A stretch of 64,000 nucleotides of DNA, from positions 14,579,418-14,643,417 of the forward strand of contig NC_134310.1 of the NCBI RefSeq assembly GCF_949628215.1, given 5' to 3'. A program made the translations under genes and the position numbers. Below, piece after piece: positions 35,505 through 48,163 of the stretch (position 1 is its first letter; each line of letters opens with the position of its first letter). Source of the stretch: Phalacrocorax aristotelis (taxonomy: Eukaryota; Chordata; Aves; Suliformes; Phalacrocoracidae). The notes under the pieces were generated by a model. It had not been told where the DNA came from. It saw only the letters and a program-made list of their open reading frames with translations, and made no database searches.

Positions 35505-35989
35505 CTAATACGCCAGAGGATTATCCAGATCAGTTTGATGAGGTAGTGGACTTTATTCAAGCCACCATTAAAAGACTGAGGAGGTCGCCGGATAAACAGA
35601 CTCCGATTTTTTCTAGGCGGGAGAGGAACCAGCAAAATGCGCCCACAAACATAGAGAATTCCAGCAAAAAGGGAAGGAAGAATCAAAAGGGCAAAAATCG
35701 AGGATGTGTCTTAACAGAAATACATTTAAATGTGACTGACTTGGATTTGGGATATGAAACCAAAGAAGAGCTAATTTTCCGGTATTGCAGTGGATCTTGT
35801 GATGCAGCCGAGACCACGTATGACAAAATTTTAAAAAATTTAACCAGAAAGAAAAAACTAGTCACTGACAAAGTAAGGCAAGCTTGTTGCAGACCCACAG
35901 CCTTTGATGATGACCTGTCCTTTTTGGATGATAACCTCATTTACCACATACTGAAAAAACATTCTGCAAAAAGATGTGGATGTGTCTGA
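35505..35989 (+). CDS. GDNF: GDNF, second coding exon (proregion end and mature factor)
   Basis: Starts after the acceptor TATTTTCCAAACAG (ends 35504) and runs to TGA at 35987-35989. The exon encodes the end of the proregion, a furin-type cleavage site RLRR followed by SPDKQ (about 35571-35597), a basic heparin-binding-like stretch (KKGRKNQKGKNRG) and the cystine-knot domain. All seven cysteines of the GDNF family are present: one in RGCVL, two in RYCSGSC, two in QACCRP, two in RCGCV. Two N-glycosylation sequons, NVT and NLT, are retained. No break is seen, so the gene is predicted functional. It is the only intact host coding gene in the window. Neighbouring DNA is retroviral or non-coding, and all ERV remnants in its intron lie antisense to it. 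Confidence 0.96.
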
Positions 35990-38110
35990 CTGCTGTGCAC
36001 TGGAGGCGGCTCCAGTTTTGCATTCCTGCTATGATGCAAAGAGAGGGACCAAGGTTCCTGGGGAAGCATCTGCTCAGAGTGGAGAAAAGAGGACCAAGAA
36101 CACAGAACAAGGGGTTGTGGGAACCTGGGGGGTGCATGAGGTGGCGTAGGAGGATGGAGGCTTTTGAAGTCCTATGGGAAAGTAAATAAAAGCTCAGGTG
36201 GAGATGCTGACAGCTGGGTGGTGCACACACTCCCTTTCCCATTTGACACAACCCACTGTCAGTGAGACTCGGATCCATGAGGAATGGGCTTAAAAGCACA
36301 ACCCTGCTGTACCACGCTGTGTTATAATTAACCCATCCATGCCAGGAAGCTTAGCTGAGAAGTAGCTTAGGAGTACCTTACTCATCCCCTGCGCCCTCAG
36401 CTTTACTGAAAGATACATTGCAGTATTGCTCATTGGTCTACACAAAACGTATTTCTTTTGGTTTACAAAGGACTAACGTCACTTGCATAACTACATTTCT
36501 ATTTGGTCATTGTGAGTGAGCAGAGACTATTTGATGCAATGCATCCATTCAGAGACATAAATATACAGAATATATTTATTGAGCTTAAGTTATTGTTATT
36601 TATTACAGTCCAGTAATGAGTCTCCTTATTTATTGTTTCTTTTCAAAGGTGCCAAACTAGAAGGTGCTTGGAAGATACAGAGAGACAATTAAGTTGGGAA
36701 CAACGGACCATGCTTTTGATTGAAAGTGTTAACTTGAATGCAAAAAATCACTTACTTTACCTTTTTTTCTTTTAAAATCCTGATTATGTTCACAAAATGT
36801 AGCGCTGAAGTTTGCAGCCCTTCCTCCTGTTCACTAATACTTTTGAAAATTTCTGCAGTCATACATGTGCAGGAGCAGCAATGGCTCTGCACAAGTGAGG
36901 GTTGCAGGACTTGTCTCAACATTAGCAGTTTGTTATAAAAACTAATTTTAGTCATATATTAAATATAGACACATTTTTTCTCACACTTTTTGCCAACTGA
37001 CCTCATTAACTATTGGCAAATGGAAAATAATTACATCTAACCTTATAATTTCTTATATTTATTTAAGCTTTTCTTTCTGTATTTCCGTATAGAAGAGGTT
37101 AAATTCCTCTTACTAGTTAGCCCTGGATTTAATATAGCCTGCAGGTAAACAATTGTGTTAAATAACCAAAATGTTTTGTATAATTTGCTGAAACATTACA
37201 GGATCATACCCACACAGCAGAACAGTCTGAGTTTCCTTAGGATGAGGGAGGTCGTACAGCAAAGGCATTCATACCTGACCACTAACGCAAGCTCTCATTC
37301 TGGAGACTTTTTTCCTGAAGGAGCAGCAGTGTAGGTCATTAAACATACCTGACAACCAGTGAAGCATCGACTCCCACAAAAACAACAGGAAGAAAAAAAA
37401 TCCCTGCTGAAAAACAAAAAATGATGGTCGGTCCAACCTTAGATAAAAGAGATGAGATAGCATGCATGCAATGGCCCTCCATACTCATTTTGCCCTGGGC
37501 CCCTCAGGGCATCACAGAAGGGTCTAGTAGTCAGAAAAAGTCCAGAACAGGCATAGGAAGACATACCAGGTGTATGAAATGTAATTCAGCCTCAACCTCC
37601 ACTGCTTTCTTGGGCTGACAGAGGGCAGCCTCAGAGCCCGCCCACAGGGTCCATGCTTGCACTGCCACTGGGACACCTTACCCTCCACATTGGGCAGGGG
37701 TGGTACAGCTGACACTACCACCAGCATTGGCATGATTTGGGCAGTAAAGGCCTGCTAAGCTGAGGGTCAACTGTGCTGCTGGGCAGTTAGCTGGATGCTG
37801 CACTCAGAGGTGTGCTTTTGCTGGCCCTGATATGGCCCCGGTTGCTGAAAACATGCCCCAAAGCATTTTCTGTGCAGCTTGAAGAGACTGCAACCAAAGC
37901 AAATGACTATGTTCAAAATACAAAAGGGTAAAGTTTGTGATTTTTTTTTTTTAGACCTTACTGAAAACAGGAGTGTGCTTCTCTGCGGTTTTTTACTTCA
38001 CCTGCAATTTATGTCTGTCATTTGTGTTAATCAAAGTTCTCTACAGACTTTATTTTTGTACAATATTAATTTTATAACGTTTTATAAAATAAAACTAATT
38101 TCTATTGTTA
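35990..38110 (+). other. GDNF: GDNF 3'UTR
   Basis: Follows the stop codon. An early AATAAA lies at 36185-36190. An AU-rich block with repeated ATTTA motifs (36570-36640, TATTTATT and TTATTTATTG) is typical of unstable, tightly regulated growth-factor mRNAs. A distal AATAAA at 38088-38093, followed by a GT-rich stretch, is the likely main end. The extent is inferred. Confidence 0.55.
38088..38093 (+). terminator. GDNF: Polyadenylation signal, probable distal GDNF end
   Basis: AATAAA in TATAAAATAAAACTAA with a GT/T-rich downstream element (TTGTTACCTGGTTGTTGC) at the expected distance. Confidence 0.5.
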
Positions 38111-41100
38111 CCTGGTTGTTGCTTGTGCTTCTTCCCCTTTGTACCGCTTCCAAATTACAGTATTGCCCAGTTCCAAATCCGCATGGGGCAATGTTCAAGA
38201 AACAGCAAGTCCTTTACACAGTGGAGCTTTCCTCTCATCTCACCCTAGTCTTTAATGTGGATCAGAGATGTCTGTAGCTTCTCAGCAGAACATAACATTA
38301 ATGGGTGATGTGACTACAATAAGTGACTCCAAAATACGTGGTAAGCAATGGCACAACAAGCAACCCAGTAGCAGGCTTGAAACCCAGTGTTACCCAAGCT
38401 GTCTCTTGCCCATGCAGGGCTGTGGTGGCCTTGGCTAGGCACAGCCGCAATTCCTGCACTCAGAGGAGACTGGCATTTTGCTTTTCTAACCCCGGTGTTA
38501 GACTAGTGTTTAGTCTAGTTGGCCTAAATTCCATCCACTTTGGCAGTCCTTTTCCCTTCATTTTTAAATAGGAAAATACAGCTTGAGGAATTTTCTTTTC
38601 CACCACCATCATGGAAAAGATGAGGGCAGGTTTTGTGGCTGTGGCCAGCAACATTTTCTCAACTGTTTTGTGTTAAAAGTGCTGCAGTTCCCATCACAGA
38701 GTTACAGGTTTTGACACCAGGCTCTGTACTCCTCAAAACTGCTATGGAGAGGAAGAGGGAGCATCTGAGCATTGAGTCAGTGAGCAGGAGATCACTCTCT
38801 TAACGTACATCATATGGATGCGTTGTGCCGAGCAAGGCCACGCATGCAGCTCTAGCCCAGCCACTGGAATGCAAAGCTCACAAGCACTGCTTTTGAAGCA
38901 TATGGTATTGAAAGCATTCTTTCTTACATGCCACCACCTCTGCTCCTTGCAGCAAAAGCCCATCCACCATGCACAAAGGCTGCTGATTGCAGTCTGGTTG
39001 AATATAGCACATATTAAGTGTTTGGTATGAAAATGACCCACAGCTTCATGTCCAGCAGAGATCATGCACTTTTCCAAGAGCTGGAGGGAGTGCCTACATC
39101 AAACACAACTGTGATGTGCTCTGAAGATGATTCTCTCATCTTATAGCCCAAACCTCCCATTTTCTCTTATCCAGATGGGGAAGCACGAGGCCAATGCTGA
39201 AGTCCTGCTTGGCCTTATCAAAAGCTTCAAGTGGGCTGTGTAATAGCTGGCAGGAGCAGGTTTTCTTGCATGGAGCTGTTTCACCCTCCCCCATAATATT
39301 GGAGAGAGCAGATAGGGTTTTGCCATTGCAACCCCAGGCTTGCCACTGCTGGGCTGGCATCTTCAGCCTCATTTTCTGGTTGAAGTAAGGACTGCAGTAT
39401 TTCCCTGGCATTCTGCACACATTAAAGCAGCTTGAACTCTTCAGCTGGCAGGTTGTGTAAAAGATTTCAAAAAGGGCTTAGGCTTTCATTTGTCACTAGG
39501 TAGTGCCAGCACTGGGAGAGATGTTATGTCACTGCTTGTGTAGCAGGGACAGTGCTACCCTGGGTCCCTTCTGGAAGGAGAAGACTGGTCCCAAGTTAAA
39601 TTATTTACAGGGGAGAAGATGGACCAAAACTCCATAACTGTTTACACTTATTTGATCCTAAAATCAGAAGGGTGTTAAGTTTTATTATTTGACATCTTGA
39701 TAAGGTTTGGTTTTTTTAAAATTTTGCTTTGGGTTTTGGTTTGTTCTTTTGCCTCAGCATTGTACTGTCAGACAAGAAGGGCTGATGAGAGACTTGGGAC
39801 ATATTATGAACACATCTAAGGAAAATGTGGGTATTTTGCAGGAGGGCATATTTAGTAATGCAATCTGGAAATTTGGCCAACCCTCAGAGAGTCCCTCCAG
39901 CAGAAGGGATTGTGGCCATGTACATCCCACAGGCAGGGCAGTGAGAGAAAAATTGTAATAATACCAGGTCCTTCTGCAAGCTCTCCATGCACTCCATCCC
40001 ACGGCTGTCTGTTGGTGCTGGTCTCAGTGCAGAGAGGATGAAGTAGGCAAAACTGTGTTTAATTTTGGGTTGTTTCACCTCTGCCCACAAAAGGGGAGAA
40101 AGGCCAAAGGCAGCCAGTGCCTCAGTCTGGAACAGTGCAGGAGGAAACCAGCAGCAGCCTCGCTCCTTGCAATCTGGATGGCCAACCAATAATACAGAGG
40201 AAAATATCAGGATGAAGAAAACAATTGGAGCTGACACATTGTATAAATAGGTCTTCAAATGCCATGCATGGCTGGAACAAAGATATTTTGTTCCAAAGAA
40301 AGAGACAGCTTGAAATGGCTCAGTGATACACATTGAGAAGTTTGCTTAGTTGGAACAGAGCTCATCTAATAAAAAAGTTAATTGTGTTGCAATGGAAAAG
40401 AAAAAAGGTTAAGTAGAGGCCAGACCTGCACTCCTCACCCTATCAAAATTTCCCACTGGCTTGAAGTGAAGATTTTCTATAGCAAACATCACAGGACTGA
40501 ACATTGCAACAAATTATACAGTAGGTATATTCACAGATCAATAAAAACAGCTAAAAAAACTATATATTCTAGCAGTATTAATCCCAGTGGCTTTCAGAAG
40601 AGCCGCAGCAGCAGCCAGCAAAAGAAACACAGTGCTCAGCTCAGCTTGATGCCGGGGAGTTTCCTTGTGCAGACACTGAGTGCCGGTATTCGAGGTCAGC
40701 ACTGAGACATCTTCACTCACTGTTGGCTTTTTCACTTAGAAACTATTTTGTTCACTTCTTCCCAAAAGGGTCACTCACAAGCGTGGAAACCTTTCCACTT
40801 TGCAGCTGAAGAACTGGCAACAAAAACAATGAACTTCAGAAGGCTGTGAAGAGGTGCTGTAATTACCCACAGGGCTGAACTTTTGTGGGCAACTTCTCTA
40901 GCTTTTTTGACAGCAATCCCAGCCCTGGGCTGCAGGTGCACATTTCCTCCTGCTGCTCCCAAGCCTTTGGTTTACTGTCTGCCAGCACATTGGATGAGGA
41001 CCGCTCCCTTCTCTGTCACCACAGGGAAAATACAAACGTCAGTCTCTGGCCCAAAGCTGCACCCCTTATCCCCGAGTGGTCCTAGGGGGTCTAAAGCCAC

Positions 41101-42263
41101 CAACGTCTGCACCAGAGCTGCTCCACTGACTGCTATGGAATTACTCCAGTTTCACAGGAATGTAAATAAGTGCATTGGAGCTGTTGATTTTGTTGTACGA
41201 TCCTCCTAGTCTTTTTGCTGCTGTTCCTCACAAGTTTCTCTTACTAATGTGTACTCAACTTGTTTCATGTGTCCTGGAATTTCCAGAGCTTCAAGAGCTT
41301 TCACTGTGTTCTTACCATGTTGCTAATTCCCCCTTCTTTTCTCCCTCTCTGTTGCTGCTTTTCCATGGTTTTCTCTTCCTTGTCTTCCTCATAACTCCCA
41401 CATTAATCTCTGGCATCACAGATGCTATAAACATGTCCAAATATTCCCTTATTTCAGGTTAAAATCATTCCCCTCTGAGATACAAACAGGGGTCAACAGG
41501 CACTCCTTGTTATCATTTGGTGTTATTTTTAGTAGCAGATTTAATCTGGAGATGAAACATTTCCTTAAAAAAAACCCCACATCTTAGAGATCAACTTTGG
41601 ATAACTCTGACTTTCAAAAGATACAGAGACTCCTTTCCTGCAGGAATAGACAGGTCCTTTGTGGGTGAGAATGGCTGCACAGCCAGGGCAAGGGTGAAAA
41701 TCTCCCAGTACCCCATCTCTGGCAGTGGCCCTCAAGTGGGAAAGGAAATAATAGAATAAGAAAGCAAATTCAGAGTGATATTCTCCCTGGAAACCCCACC
41801 TCCCTTCCAACAATTTGCAGTTCAGGAATTTTCTGAGACAGATGTTTTATCGGTATCTAATAGTCCTCAGCAGGTCTGTTTTTCCCTGGGAAGGGACCCA
41901 CCCTCCTCTTCTGTGAATTTATTCTTTCAGCCTCCCCTGTTCTCTGGGGCAATTTAATTCTGTGTAATGTGAGCAAGTGCTTCCCTGCTGGCATTAAACC
42001 TCTGTTTCATCCATTGACTGCTCACTCCTGTGTCCTGATGAGTCACCAATACTCCACTGTTGTAGTCCCCTTGGGTCTCTCCAATCTGAGGAGCCCTCAT
42101 ATCTCTCACGGTTTGTCTCCTCTCTCTCTCCCAATTGGACCACATTCCTCCTGAGGGGAATACACTCCCATCAGGATTCTGGATGGGAGCAAACCCCAGA
42201 TTTCCAACAGAGGCACATTGATATTTTCTGTTTTGTTTTCCATTCTTTTTCCAATAATTCCTT
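38111..42263. other. Intergenic DNA downstream of GDNF
   Basis: No gene, RNA gene or clear repeat was seen; open frames are short and lack domains. Confidence 0.5.
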
Positions 42264-42865
42264 TGTTGTGGTTTAACCCCAGCTGGCAACCAAGCACCAC
42301 ACAGCCACTTCCTCACTCCCCCCACCCCAGTGGGATGGGGGAGAGAATCAGAAGAGTAAAAGTGAGAAAACTTGTGCGTTGAGATAAAGATAGTTTAAGA
42401 GGCAAAGCAAAAGCTGTGTGCAGAAGCAAAGCAAAACAAGGAATTCATTCACTACTTCCCATTGGCAGGCAGGTGTTCAGCCATCTCCAGGAAAGCAGGG
42501 CTCCACCAAGTGTAATGGTTCCTTGGGAAGACAAGCACCATCACTCTGAATGTGTCTCCCCCCTTCCTCCTTCTTCCCCCAGCTTTATATGCAGAGCATG
42601 ACATCATATGGTATGGAACATTCCTTTGGTCAGTTTGGGTCAGCTGTCCCGGCTGTGTCCCCTCCCAGTCTCTTGTGCACCCCCAGCCTACTCACTGTTG
42701 GGGTGGTGTGAGAAGCAGAAAAGGCCTTGACTCTGTGTAAGCACTGCTCAGCAATAAAGAAAACATCTCTATATGATCAACACTGTTTTCAGCACAAATC
42801 CAAAACATAGCCCCATACTAGCTACTGTGAAGAAAATTAACTCTATCCTAGCCAAAACCAGCACA
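42264..42865 (-). repeat. Solo LTR with 5-bp TSD (TCCTT)
   Basis: A 602-bp TGTTGTGGTTTAACCCC...CCAAAACCAGCACA element flanked by TCCTT at 42259-42263 and 42866-42870. Confidence 0.92.
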
Positions 42866-45800
42866 TCCTTTCAGATGCTGGATGGGGAAGTCATCAGAGA
42901 CAGGACTTCAGAGGCAACATGTTACATCCTCTTAGGAATCCCCTTCATCTAACATCGAACTTTTTGCCAAATATCAGGTCTGAACCTGACTAACTCCATT
43001 TGAGTCGTTCTATGCAAGATATCATCTGGCAGCCAAAATAAGTTTTCATCTTACTGGTGGGAAACCGTTGTGCCCAGTAGCTGTGGAGCCAGAAGGCATT
43101 GCCCCAGGGCTGTGCCACTGGGCAGTAGAAACAGATACCCACCTCTCGGAGCTGTCAATGTATGAAGACCCCATGTCTCCAGGTCTCCATCTGACTTAGG
43201 AACAAGTCTTGTGTCTCATTGCTCACAAAGTTAAAGGGATCTTGTCTTCTCGGAGCTACCCAGAGGGCTGCCTTAAATCAAAAAGGATTGTAGACAATGA
43301 GTTGGTCCTTCTTTAAAGCAATAGCTACTGGAGGAAGGGATATGGCAGTAGCCCAAGGACAGGCAACTGTGATCAGGGTTCAGGGAGCCCAGAAATGTGT
43401 CACAGGTCATCCCCCCAAGCTGTGATGATCTGATGATCAGTGGAAAAGTATTTCTATTAGGCCAGAAAACAAGTGGGTAAATGCAAAAATGTATTCAAAA
43501 GAGAAAGTTTCTGTGGCTCCTGCATGGACCAGGTGCTTACCATGATGAAGAAATAAAGATGAACTAAGGGGCAGATGTTTGGGAAGAGATGAAGAATGTC
43601 CCACAGCAGTTTTTTTCCTGGTGTTTATATAAGAGCTCAAATTCTGTTACCAGTGAATTTTTCTTATCAAGGGTTTCTGGTTTCTTTTCAACTACAAGTG
43701 GGAATCTCATTTAAAAACCCACAGCAAGTCAGTGATAGTGATAACGAGGCATTTTTGCAAGGAGTATGAAAACCTCCCTTTCTGATTCTGACAATTGGTG
43801 GAACAAAATTTGGAATAGTTAAAAAAAGTTCTCAAAAAAACCTTGGAATTTGTTCCATTAATCTATTAAGAAAGGCCTGGGAACACATTAGGCTGATTTC
43901 TTAGTGTCAGTAATATGTGACTATTATAGGACAATTCGAGTAAGCCTCAATAATAAACTGCAATTTATATTTGACTGTGAGTGAGTTTGTATATTATGTG
44001 CTAGTATGAACCAATGAAGCACCTCTGTGTCATGGTATCTCTTTGGCTAGCTGCACTGGGGAGATGGTTTTATGCCAGCTGATCCCATTAAATCTTTATC
44101 TATTCTTTTAGAATAGATGTGATATTGGCCATATTTAATGTAAACAAATCCCTCATAGATTTTCCCTAAATTACATCAGTGGCCTGACATTTCCCTACAT
44201 GACATGCTTTTTTGCACAAGGTGAAATAATGTACAGCCTAAAATTGTTTCCACATCCCCATCATCTGAAGGATAAACAGGAAACAGCAGAAGTGCCCAGA
44301 ATCAGAGGCCACAGCAATGCTATTGCATTTAGGACAAGAAATGTCATTAAAAGTTTCATGTATTGGTTTAATTTACCCATCTCATGATAAACCATAAATC
44401 TCCTCTATCTTTGACACTAACTACACCATTTTTGAGCAAATATGGTAAAGCCTCTCAAAAACAAAGGGAATCCTTCTGAGCCCGCATGGTCTCAGTCATG
44501 TTAATCTCTTCCAGTGTTATAACTCAATAAATACTGCTATAGCTTAGCTAGGACAGCCACTAAATATATAGTTTTATGGCTGAGTCTGCTCTCTGGTGCT
44601 CATTTAATCATGTGTTTTATTGTCAGCTCTTCTCAAACTGTGAAACGTTGTTGCTTATGGAAGAGAGACCTGCTTTCTTTTATGCACATCCCCCCTAGTC
44701 CCACTCATCATTTAGTACTATTGCTTTTCTTTTCTCTAGGCTGTTGATGACATTTATGGCTGTTTTGTTTTTCCCCCAAGAAACAGCATATTTTTAACTT
44801 TTTAGTGCTTTGGCTTAATAATTTCTCACACATTAGAAATGGCCCAGCTGATGTGTTGATCTTTATATCTCCCCATCCAAGAGCCGTAAGGAGCCGTGAA
44901 AACTGAAAACTCAGTGTGTGCTGATTTTGCCTTTCTTCAAGAAGTCCCATGAAAAATCTCTTTTCTGCTCTGCTCAGTAACACAAATGCAGAAGCCACAC
45001 ATGCATTAAGGCCAATGCAATGGAAAAATACAAACATTTGCCCACATTCACATTCAACAGAGGTCTACTTCTCATGGGAACATGACAGAAACTACCAGTG
45101 GCATGATACTGCAAATGGTGGCGTCCACTGTGCATGTGCCTTACTGACACTGTAGGAGGAGAGATACCGCTTCAGTGGTTACCAGACTCATTTAGGCCTG
45201 AAGGGATTCACAGAGACAACTGTTTAGCAAGAAGAACCAGGCAAATAATCTGCTTCTTGGACTTCAATGCATTTCCACGTACAAATATTTTTAAAAGAAC
45301 AGTAAAGATCGACTCTTTTTACTACACTTTTTCAAACTCAGCAGTTTGTTTCTTCATCAGAAAAAGTCAACTCAGCAAAATAGAAACCTTTTGTGATAAC
45401 TCATTCATTCAACCAACACTTCCTATGGCAACTGATCAAGGGAGCTGCAGCTCACCTCTCCTGTGGATCTCATACAACACGTCAGCCTATATGGCAAAGC
45501 TGATACAAAGCACTTTGGCATTGCAGAGATTAAATATCCCACCAGGTTTTAAAAGAAATCCTTAGCTGCCCCTTCCTGTCACTTCACTTTTGTCCCACAC
45601 ACCCTCCTTGCCCTGTGTGCTGTCACAGAGAAGTCCAGAGCCCCAGGCACAAGCCCTGTGGGCCACGGTCACCACTGGATTGTCACTAGCCAGCATGGGA
45701 CCCTCTAGCAGTGTCAGAGGAACAGCTCACTGATGACACCAGATTAGTTTCCCAAGTCCAGACAGGTAGTCTGGCCTCACCTCTACTGTGTGGACACCTT

Positions 45801-45948
45801 CAGAGCAAAGCCCTGCTCTAACAGATTAATATTTCATCTGATTAGTAGCTCACACAGCCCACTGCAATGTCACAGGAGTAGAGGACAGCAAGATATCTGG
45901 CCTTGTAGGGGCCATGCTGCTTTATCTTCTGAATAAATGTTTTAATAC
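42866..45948. other. Intergenic, no gene seen
   Basis: AT-rich non-coding DNA with no supported feature. Confidence 0.5.
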
Positions 45949-46561
45949 TGTCGTGGTTCAGCCTCAGCTGGCAACTGAACACCACGCAGCCGCTCGCTCA
46001 CATCCCCCCCCACCCCTGTGGGATGGGGAAGAGAATCGGACGAGCAAAAGAACTTGTGGGTTGAGATAAGCACAGTTTAATGATTACAATAAAATGATGA
46101 TGATAAATGATTATGATAATAATGACAATAATGTTAATATAATAAAAGGGAAAAGGAAGGGAAAGGGAAAACAGGGAAAAAAATGCAGAAACACGAACGA
46201 TACAGCCGCTCACCACCCGCCGACCGACGCTGCCCGTCCCCGAGCCGCGATTGCTCCCTCCCTCCCCCGGCCAGCCCCTCCCAGGTAGCATACTGGGCAT
46301 GACGTTACATGATATGGAATATCCCTTTGGTCAGTTTGAATCTGCTCTCTTAGCTGTGCCCCCTCCCCTCCCAGCTTCTTGTGCACCCAGCAGAGCATGG
46401 GAGGCTGGACATGTCCTTGACTAGTATAAGCGCTACCCAGCAACAGCCTAAACATCTGTGTGTTATCTCAACAGGATTTTTTTTCCCTGCTAATTTCAAA
46501 GCACAGCACTATACCGGCTAGAGTGAAGAAAATTAACTCTATCCCAGCTGAAACCATGACA
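45949..46561 (-). repeat. Solo LTR variant with 5-bp TSD (AATAC)
   Basis: A 613-bp TGTCGTGGTTCAGCC...GAAACCATGACA element flanked by AATAC at 45944-45948 and 46562-46566. It carries an A/T- and purine-rich middle (46085-46190) and more CpG than most copies; its middle part matches 15336-15420 in the composite LTR. Confidence 0.9.
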
Positions 46562-47720
46562 AATACAAAAAGAATCACTTCTATTAGTAAAAAAATTACA
46601 TTTTTCCATCCAATATTGATTTGCAAGTAGGTTGTGTTCACCCTGACAAGTCCTGTGATTGGCCAACTAATGGAATGCTAATCAGGGCATATATATTCAC
46701 ACTTTCTGGGACAAGGTGAAACAAAAAACAAAGCAGAAAAAAAGCCACTCCTTTCTGATATCAAACCATTACAGAACAGTCCTGCTGAAGATAACGGAAG
46801 ATAACAACTTTCACATCATCAATTTAAGCAGAGCAAAATAACTAGAAAACAGAGTCCTAATACCATGTTAAGTAGTACAGTTTTAATCTCAGTACCCATG
46901 TGCTTTTTGAAGCATTACCAGGAACTGTGTAACTGTTCCCCAAAAGCCTAATGCTTGCTCTAGGCTGCCTGTGCTGCCAAGAATTGCTGAAACTGCTCAG
47001 CAACTGGGACCAATGAGAGTGCAGTGAGAAAGAAGAAAGGTGCTTGGAGTTGGGAGACCAGGCTGTAATATCACTATTTCAATCCAGCTGAAGAAAACCT
47101 TATTTTTGAAATCTTACAGAGCACAATAAATGTGTGTTTCCTAACCTCAGCAGGGGACTGTCTGCAAGGAGCCCATTTCAGTTGCTGAAGCTGTGCACAT
47201 CAGCTTTGCAGATTTGCCAGCTCCCTCTGCAAGATGGCTTGTAACATGTGTACACATGATATCTGGCAACAACAATTCTGAGAAAATGAAAAATGTTTCT
47301 CGTTCACTGCAAACAAATGGGTACAGTGCAATCCCAGGCAAACTTTCCCGAAGCAAGCAGCCTTCTGGATTAAAAAAAGAAGGGAGTGAAAAGTGAGTGT
47401 GGGGGCCCAGAGGACCCCTAACAGGAAACGCATGGGAATAGTTACTTTAAAGAAGGGAGCAGATATCTAGGAAAAGAGCAAGTTTTCAAATGCAGCCTTT
47501 GCTTTTTGCTCTGGAAGAGCAGACCTCTGACTGTGACCGGTGTGGATGCTTGCACATGCACTGCCAGGGCTACACTTTGCAAACCGCAGCCACTAGCAAC
47601 ACCCTGCTCCCAGCGTGGACCCTTGTTGCTCATTTCCAAGTTATCCCCAAAACAATTACTCCTGGAATTTTAAAGCTCTGTGTTATGGAAATTACGCATG
47701 CCAGCCACCATAACAGGGTT
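46562..47720. other. Intergenic, no gene seen
   Basis: No supported feature. Confidence 0.45.
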
Positions 47721-48163
47721 TGACTCTAGGTTTCCGCAAAAGCCAAAAGATAGATTCCTTTATGAAAGTACTTTTTATTAATAGTGGTACAGCTTGAGCT
47801 GTGTGCCTCTGAAAAGGGACCCCAAACAAAGAAATCCCTGGGCAATTATACACTTACAATCTAAGTTCCCCACCCCTCACGCAATAGTTCAGACCAATAG
47901 TAATATTAAGGTCTGGGGGCTTCTTGCTTTTTATTGGTTTGATTTGGTTGCTGTTTTGTTACTAAGCGGTTGCTAAGTGGTCATCTTCTTATACAATATC
48001 ACATACTCTTAGGTCGGTTCAGCCAATTCTGTAGTTAGCTATTTGGCATGTTGTAATATGGTTCTTACAGTTCATATACCACGATCTATAGGCTTTGGCT
48101 ACTCTAGCTATTATTAGTGTTTAAGCTGCTAGCTCCAAGTTTCAACTAACTTTTTCTACAACA
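47721..48163 (-). repeat. Probable ERV LTR (third type)
   Basis: The plus strand begins TGACTCTAGGTTTCCGC and ends CTTTTTCTACAACA, giving TG...CA ends. In minus sense an AATAAA lies near 47776 (plus strand TTTTTATTAATAG). No TSD was found. Confidence 0.5.
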
